From NCBI GenBank assembly GCA_033439265.1, contig JAVTVX010000004.1:16071701-16135700 (forward strand): a stretch of 64,000 nucleotides of DNA, in the 5' to 3' direction. Under the pieces are notes generated by a model. That model saw only the letters and a program-made list of their open reading frames with translations. It was not told where the DNA came from and made no database searches. Shown piece by piece: positions 57,401 to 64,000 of the stretch (the stretch's first letter is position 1; each line of letters begins with the position of its first letter). Both the position numbers and the translations under genes were made by a program. The DNA is from Dillenia suffruticosa. Lineage: Eukaryota; Streptophyta; Magnoliopsida; Dilleniales; Dilleniaceae.

Positions 57401-58454
57401 GGAGCCTTCCATCTAGCCATGGCCTAAAAAAGCCATGAATTTCTACATTTAGGAAGATCTAATTTAGCCGGTGCATCACTAATGAAATTATTATGATAAA
57501 TGATGCCAGTACGACTTGATGCCTCTAAGAACCTCAACTAATGAGGCAAGCAGAAAATGTTAATATATATATCCTTCATTTGGACCTCAACCTGTGTGAT
57601 CAAGTCCCTATGAAATGCTTAATGTGACCAAAAAAAAAGAAAGAACAAGTCTGTAAACTTGGAGGACTACTACATATAATGCCAAAATTATGAGCATCTG
57701 GACAAGCGATAATACTGTCATGCAATTTGTTCTCGTTCCATATGGTAGTCACCTGTGGAAAGATAATGGATAGACTTTCACAAAGTTGCCATGTCATCAC
57801 TATTGTTGGGGAAAAGGAGAGTAGGAAAACAGCAATTTTATTCATTAATTAAAATGCATTGGCTCCCAACATTAGACCTCCTCTAAAGATGGAAAGAGAA
57901 GAAAATAATGTCTCCATGTATTCTTCTACGTCATAGAAATTTTGTCATGTCTCATACATGACGTCAGATGGCATATAACATGCATCGAGGCAACATGACG
58001 CCAAATTTCACATATTTCAAGAAAAATATAACCTGATGCATTAGACAATCATTTTAAAATTTTTTTCTCAATCATGTAAAAAGATGTTAAAGGAATTCAA
58101 CAACATTTATAAAAGTATGGTACATTCAGCACTATTGAACAAGCTAAATGCTGGCTGGCAGCATCTCTGAGAAAAACATGTTCATAGACAACGATGAAAC
58201 TCCCATGAGGATATATATTGATGAAGACTTCAGTATTTATCAAGTTAAATAGCATGTAAAATCATTCCTCTTACCAAGGTAAAGTATCCTTGTTTCTCAG
58301 CTTGCATTTTCCTGATGTATGGACTTTGTCAGCATAAGACTATCAGATTGAGACAAGAAGTGAGGAACGAACAGCTTACCAAGCAAGCATCAATATTCGG
58401 ACATCAGTATAATCCACCTCAATATCTGAACAAAGTGTCTCAATTCCTTCTGGA
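54478..58454 (-). CDS. DCN1-like protein (defective in cullin neddylation), C-terminal seven exons
   Basis: Host gene, partial at its 5' end. Minus-strand exons: 58,454-58,380; 58,311-58,275; 56,368-56,285; 56,134-56,074; 55,966-55,860; 55,261-55,196; 54,573-54,478 (stop TGA). All introns are GT-AG and phases match, giving about 174 uninterrupted residues. Landmarks: [103 protein letters not shown]. This is the potentiating-neddylation (DUF298/PF03556) domain. In characterised DCN1 proteins an Asp-Ala-Asp patch binds the cullin WHB domain; the equivalent D (NMDQW), A (LAWPL) and D (ILDNF) are present. DCN1 helps the E2 transfer NEDD8/RUB to cullins, activating SCF-type ligases. About 50-60 N-terminal residues are missing; their exons were not found up to 64,000. 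The exact start of the 66-bp exon could shift by 6 bp. Confidence 0.93.
56369..58274 (-). other. Large internal intron of the DCN1-like gene
   Basis: 1.9 kb between two in-phase exons. Plus-strand frames here (for example 57,119-57,373) show no family resemblance and are not annotated. No mobile element was recognised, apart from simple repeats. Confidence 0.6.
56880..56909 (+). repeat. (AAAG)n microsatellite in a DCN1-like intron
   Basis: Five to six AAAG units after an A-run, inside the 1.9-kb intron between the 37-bp and 84-bp exons. A second A-rich run lies at 56,947-56,975. Confidence 0.85.
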
Positions 58455-59208
58455 CTGTCCATGGAAATTTTGGAATGAAGTCAATCGATTAAATGAATGT
58501 ATGAAATTCCGGTAGAAGCAACTTTAAAACAAAAAAAAAGGGTCATATATGAGAATGATATATAAAGCTGGTTTCTTATATTATCTCAAAAGCCAGATTG
58601 TAAGAAAAGCATTTTACTATATATGCTTTTAGAAGCAAATCTGATAATGTACTCAGCAGGATCCACATGGATTCCCATCTCCATTATTAATTTGTTGTTT
58701 CACTTAAACTTGATGGGGCTCTTTTAAAGCCCTAGGACTCGGATTACCTCTCACTATTCTTTGGATATAAATCATGACACTTTATGAAATAAATGTCATG
58801 AGCCCTTTCAAAAACCAACAACCTTATTAGTTGATAGAAAATCTGCAATGTATAACAACTATTCAATTACACTTCTGCAATTACTACTATTTGTGCCTAT
58901 GATGGCCAATTAAAACTATGAAGAGAAGTAGAAAATTTTACCTTCACATATATAAATATGTGTAAATATTTTGCAAAAATACAAAGTCTAATTAGTTTCA
59001 TACACAGTTATCAAGAAAGTTTAAAGACACCGGAAAAAAAATACACTCAAAATTACTGTACCCCCACATGGTCCAAAACTTGCCAATGTGGCACCTTGTT
59101 GTTTACTATTGTATCACTTTACTTCTAGCTAAGAGGTTAAATGTCATAAAAAAAAATGATAAAATTAAAAAAAAAAAAAAAGGAAAACAAAATTGACTTT
59201 TAAAATTT

Positions 59209-59487
59209 GGATTTGCTCCACCACCACGTGTTTATTGTCTATTTTCTCTTCCAAAGACTTGATGCATCATCATCACCCCCCCTGTTCAGAACATCAAGAT
59301 ATCATAATCATGAATCAATTATCGAACTATTTCTTTTTACATATAAATTTAAAAAATTTTTGGTTCTTGAATTGCAGAATTTAATTATTTTTATTTTAAA
59401 TTGGTTTCAAACCTAATATTTTAATGAGTTGGAGTTCCCTAAATCTTTTGGGAAGAGAGACTAGACCGTAGTGGTGGAGCAAATCCA
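59209..59487. mobile_element. Possible small MITE with 14-bp inverted repeats
   Basis: The ends GGATTTGCTCCACC (59,209) and GGTGGAGCAAATCC (59,474-59,487) are exact reverse complements, and the complementarity extends imperfectly both inward and outward. The enclosed 279 bp is AT-rich and non-coding. A clear target duplication was not identified, so the superfamily is unknown. Confidence 0.5.
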
Positions 59488-61929
59488 ATTTTTATTTGTT
59501 TATAAGTTTTTTAATTTTTAATTTTGTCATATTATTATCTTTTCTGAAATTTAAGCCCTTGATCTAGACAAAGGGGGCAAAAATACGATAAAGTGAACCA
59601 AATTCGGCCACTTTGAGAAGCTTTGAACCAAATGGGATAAAGTGATCTCACACCAAACCATAAAGGGCAAAGTGATCTTTTACATTTATTAAGATATGGA
59701 CAACTCAGGAAAACATTTACATCTATTCTATAACAGAATATAAATTACTACCAGATATATCATAAATAGAGCTTATTACATAACATCCAATGATGAATGT
59801 CGACCTCTCTCCTATTTGGCTGCACTATTGCTATTTGCATGTTATGCCCTACCTTGAATGTGTGTTTGTGTAGCAAATAAATAAAAATGCTATTAAGTTA
59901 CTCTTGTATAAGTGATGAAGCTTTTGTGACCGGTTTATTCATGAACAAGAAATTAGCTTTAACCAGCTACAGGCTACAAATCGGAAAACCAGAGTCTATG
60001 TAATGATACATTCATTAAAGGACAATCTTTTCGATTGCTAATGGAACTTTGTATGCAAAATTTGTAGACAAAAATTAATATAGAGATGGCTATAGTTTCA
60101 AAATATAATCAACAACCTAGTACACCTGAGAAATAAATAATTCTTTATTTCAATGATGCATGGACACTCCAAAATACATCATATATCAGTGTCTAGACAT
60201 GTAAGACACCATACAGACTCGGACACATGTTGGACATGCTATGTGGTGTATTCCCTTTGCTAATTATGTTTTATAACTATGGACATCTCTGGGATATATT
60301 TGAGATGTGTCAATTAATACAATGGGATTTTTTGTTCTTTTAACATTTATAAGTTATAAGGGCCTAATTGAAATCCCAAAAAGCTTGCATAAAACAGAAA
60401 CTAATTAAATCAAACAGAGAGAGAGAGAAAGAGTGTGGAACAAACAAGATGGGAGGGAGAGGAGAGAATATAAAGGGGAAAGTGATATTCGTGTGTGTTT
60501 CGACATCTAGAGCTATCACACACAAAAAATATAATAAACATGCATAAAATTTGTCTTTTGTCATTTTGTTGCTTTCCCTGCTTGACTACTACTTTTATGA
60601 TCAATGAAATGCCTTTGTGTGTGTTCTTTTCTTAATTCAACATATCTATGAGTGTGTGAAAATTGAAACCTTCATGAAATATTTTTTTTAAAAAAAAGAA
60701 AACTATATATATATATTTATATATATGTTACTGGAATAATGCATTATTTTATAACCATATCCTAGTCATGCTTGTGTCCAATTTTTCAGAATTTTGATGT
60801 CTCCCATGGCTGTGCTTCATAGGTTCAAGTGTGAGAAAGGGAGGAAATTATCATTTTAACCAAATCAGTGAAATTCAAAGAATTTAAAAGCTAACTATTC
60901 AAGTTTTTGTTAAAAAACTATACAACTTATCAATGTAATGTGAACTTTTTGAAAATTCAATCACATGTAAAAATAATTAATTCCAAAATTTGAGTGTGGA
61001 CAATCACCCTCACTGGTCTCATTCTAAATCCATTCCCAAGTACTTATATCCCAAATCCATGCGATTTAAGTGAGACATGATATTTTATTCAAGTCTTTTC
61101 TTGCTTGTAAGCATTTATACCAAAAATGAATGGAATTGTAGAACACTAAGAGCTTCACTCCAAATTTCTACCAATGACCACAATATTAACAAATCCGAGA
61201 TTAGAAAATCTAACATTCAAAAGCCAAATGTATACTATGACTTATAGCTACCAAAGGACAACACATCCTGTAATGTTGTTTGCTTTCTATTCTTCAGTGT
61301 ATTCCCTATTTTTTTAAAATTAAAAATAGAAAAAATATTTAAAAAAAAAAAAGATGGATGGGTGTATCTATGATCGTTTCTCAGTGGTATTCCTTTCAAG
61401 CTTTGCTCCAATTTTCCCATCTAATACCCAATTGCAACAACAAATATGGCAAAGATCGACCTTATGGTGAAGGCCAGCAGAGTATCCAGCTGAGGGGCAA
61501 CAGATTGATGTTTGTTTCAGGTTTAATATTACTAAAGTTTATCTTGCAGTTTAAGAATTGCATGGCCTAATGAAAGATAATTCTGTATCGTTTTTGAGAC
61601 ATCATAGCTAAATTTTTTAGTATCTCAAATTGCAGTCCTATTAACACTACTTTGCTTTTTCCATCATCTTCACATTATATAATGCTTGTAAAACAGATAA
61701 TTTGTCAAGAAACTCAGTCCAACCAACCCTGCCATTGTCCATTTCAAGTGATTCATTCAATTTATATACATATAAAGGCAACCTTAACCAGATTGCTTGA
61801 CGTAAAAGTCAAACAGATCTATCAACTAGATCAAATAAAACATTTAGGGAGTTTCCATACATGAAGAAATGGCAAAGTTAGCATCACACAAATTAGGAAC
61901 ACAGCCACTCCCCTTTCCCTTTTTTCTTT

Positions 61930-61945
61930 GGGGGGGGGGGGGGGG
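61930..61945 (+). repeat. Poly(G) tract of 16 bases
   Basis: Uninterrupted G run preceded by a T-rich stretch. It is unusual in plant intergenic DNA, and its length may be affected by sequencing error. Confidence 0.9.
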
Positions 61946-62027
61946 AGGGTCTTGTCTAACATTGCCAACTTAAAGATCCCATGTTAGCGCTGCTATCAAA
62001 GCCAAGTAGCAACCTCCATAAAGTAAC

Positions 62028-62270
62028 TCACAAGACTTGAGCAAAGTAATAGTTCTTATCCAAGGTTTCTGGTTCCATTTGAGGATCCCAAATCGTTGAA
62101 CCAGGTGATAGCTCCTTCAAGAGGTTTCCATGATCTTGTTGCATTCTACATTGGATGAGATAATTATAGTTACCAAGAGGAGACCCATGTTGTGCTCAAG
62201 TATATAGGCCATTGAATCCATCGCATAGATTCTCATTTGAATAGAATGAGTACTCCTCATCATCACTATC
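62028..62270 (-). pseudogene. Unrecognised exon-like segment with one internal stop
   Basis: On the minus strand an acceptor-like GTTTTAG precedes a frame from 62,270 to a stop at 62,030-62,028, 81 codons in all. It reads DSDDEEYSFYSNENLCDGFN and, after a single in-frame TGA at codon 25, continues RMQQDHGNLLKELSPGST and IWDPQMEPETLDKNYYFAQV. Composition is protein-like and not repetitive. I do not recognise a family. It could be a decayed terminal exon of a host gene, or a true terminal exon ending at the first TGA with a chance open frame beyond. No upstream exon was identified. Confidence 0.3.
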
Positions 62271-63120
62271 CTAAAACACGTTTTAACTTTTTACGTTTCC
62301 AACTACAAATGATTTTTCTTCAGTTAATTGATTCTATTAATAATGATGTCATACATATCAATCGGTTCTTTGGTGCATAAGCATTCAATCTTGTAAAGGC
62401 AATTTTAATGTTTGCATCACAAGACAAACAACATCAACTGGATGCTTGGAAGTGAAATGGTATCTTTTGCACCTTCACTAGGTTTTTGCACTATATAAGC
62501 ATAGGAAGTGTGGTTAATATGGTCTTAAGGCTCAACCATGGGCTGTACAATAATCTGGCTTATTTTTAATAGGTTGGCTAAAATACCTGTTTGATGAACA
62601 TTGTTAAACCAGTGAAACATTATCATTTATTAAAACTAAGGTTCCAAAAGTTGACTTACAATTTGCTGGTTCATTGCTAAATGTTAGAAAACTTTATGCA
62701 TGTCGTTCAATAATCTCAGATGTCAAAATTTCTGACATACCCTCACCTTTTCATGTCTTGCACAGTCTTTCAGCATCAGGTTAGACCTTTCAGGGCCAAA
62801 TAATAAGTTTATCAAACAAGCCCAAAGATGAAACTTAAATGTAAATCACATCCAAACTCGTCTAAAGTAGCTTGAAAAACTTAAAAAGACCCATGCAAGT
62901 ATTGTATGATGTGATTAAACTATGTCATGGTGCACATTTTCTCATGAGGCAACACTTTCACACATACTTAGACCTTTCTGCACAATTATTTCATTCACCA
63001 AGGAATGACTCTTCATCCAGTTTTCCATTAGTGTAGTTACACATTCATCCATGTCATCATGCTGGTTATATTGAGAAGGTTTAAAAGTATCAATTTCTTG
63101 TTTTCATTCATGATGTTTCG
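62271..63120. other. Unassigned sequence left of copia element C
   Basis: No gene, array or element end recognised. Confidence 0.35.
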
Positions 63121-64000
63121 GTTGTTACTTTGTCAGTATTTACTTGGGCTTGGAACTGTCAATATTTTTTTCTTTCCTTATTTAGTTTTGTTATAGTTGT
63201 ATATCCCTTAATTAACTCTCTAAAGATTTTCATTATTATTATAAATATTTTTGCTATAATTAATACTGTAATTTTTCTTGTAATAGGTCAAGACTAAGGG
63301 ATCTGATTATATTTACTATATTAGACCCTAAAATTAAGGGATTTGATTATTATTGATGTCTATATATTGTAATTCTCTTAATGAAATGAGTAAAACAATT
63401 TTTCAAAAATTCTCTTTCATTTTGTCATGGTATCAGACTCAAAAGTCTGAGATCATTTCATCTTGTGTCTGGTTCCTTGTCTATCTCCAAGATCTTAGTG
63501 ATTGTTCTTTTTTTTTTCGTATTTTTCTATTCTGTTTTCTTGGATATGGTCTTTTAGTTCTTGTTTCTAGTTGAATCATTTCTTTGGAACGATCTGAACA
63601 CTTTCTTGTTCGATTTAATGGCAAGAACTATTCTGCCTAGACGTTCCAATTTCAGATCTTTGTAAGGGAAAGGAATTATGGGTGTGATATTGATGGGACA
63701 GATCTTGCACCTAACAACAAAAAGGAGAAAGAGAAACATGTGAAATGAGAGGTGAAGGATGCTCAGATTATGTCTTGGATCCTTGGAAGTGTGGAACCCT
63801 CCATACTTCTCAATCTCAAGCCTTATAAGACCTCTAGAGAAATGTGGGATTACTTGAAGAAAATTTACGATCAAAGCAATACAGCACGAAGGTTTCAATT
63901 GGAACTTGAGTTGGGTCAACTCATTCGAGAGAGTATATCAATCCAAGAGTTTTATTCTTCCTTTGAAAATCCTTGGACTGAGTATACTGATATTGTGTAT
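63121..64000 (+). mobile_element. Ty1/copia retrotransposon C, 5' LTR end, primer site and gag start
   Basis: A copia element on the plus strand that runs off the right edge. TGGTATCAGA at 63,428-63,437 matches the initiator-methionine primer site and directly follows ...TTTTGTCA, the presumed LTR end at 63,427. A TATA-like CTATATATTG lies at about 63,360-63,369, within the LTR. The LTR start is uncertain, somewhere near 63,120-63,200. The gag remnant from about 63,580 includes ILGSVEPSILLNLKPYKTSR and MWDYLKKIYDQSNTARRFQL, typical of the UBN2-type copia gag. Broken at least twice in the part visible. No second LTR is available for dating. Confidence 0.75.

Larger units (their letters stand above)
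58455..62027 (-). other. Presumed first-intron region of the DCN1-like gene
   Basis: The exon beginning at 58,454 needs an upstream partner ending in GA (to complete an Asp codon). I searched for a matching donor by eye and found none. The stretch is AT-rich. GGATTTGCTCCACC at 59,209-59,222 is mirrored by GGTGGAGCAAATCC at 59,474-59,487, a 14-bp inverted repeat about 280 bp apart that may be a small MITE. A 16-G run lies at 61,930-61,945. No gene seen. Confidence 0.4.

Noticed and set aside
58315-58515. 66-codon plus-strand frame
   Set aside because: Antisense to the DCN1-like exon at 58,380-58,454.

Overview
This is nuclear DNA of a flowering plant. The evidence is one host gene with short GT-AG introns, plant-type LTR retrotransposons (Ty3 Tekay/Del-like, Ty3 Tat-like, several Ty1/copia), an En/Spm (CACTA) transposon, a hAT remnant, a plant LINE and tRNA-derived SINEs. 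Nothing points to bacteria, an organelle or a virus genome. I cannot name the species. Most of the window is an intergenic layer of nested repeats; host genes are found only in the last 13 kb.

Layout. 1-1.7 kb: LINE remnant (+), abutting a Ty3 gag-and-LTR fragment (-, 1.7-3.36 kb). 3.8-5.6 kb: copia-type LTR (-) packed with a degenerate palindromic motif. 5.8-6.03 kb: SINE. 6.8-7.2 kb: possible CACTA-like end. 7,218-28,837: one CACTA element with a TGT target duplication. It carries a decayed first (transposase) gene and a second gene whose large intron holds a complete Tekay/Del-like Ty3 element (16,742-26,935, minus strand, ATTTA target duplication). 28.8-31.9 kb: AT-rich DNA with a minisatellite, a possible SINE and an unrecognised protein-like remnant. 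31,940-36,605: copia element A (-), TCTTT target duplication. 37.2-38.7 kb: hAT transposase remnant. 40.2-40.75 kb: CACTA-like terminus. 41.5-49.1 kb: copia element B (-), interrupted in its gag region by a 3.5-kb solo LTR of the Tekay type. 51.1-51.6 kb: a further copia-type LTR, next to a decayed exon of a DeSI/PPPDE peptidase gene and a second SINE.

The one host gene that looks intact is a DCN1-like (defective in cullin neddylation) gene on the minus strand. Seven exons lie between 58,454 and 54,478 and give about 174 residues of the C-terminal neddylation domain, all in frame. Its first exon or exons were not found and probably lie beyond the right edge. If so, a copia element entering the window at about 63.2 kb sits in or next to its first intron.

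I found no CRISPR array, operon, toxin system or other clearly new system. The most informative content is the nesting order, several independently confirmed target-site duplications, and a few protein-like remnants I could not assign. Junctions, splice sites and target duplications were read by eye. Ages come from visual LTR comparison and are rough.
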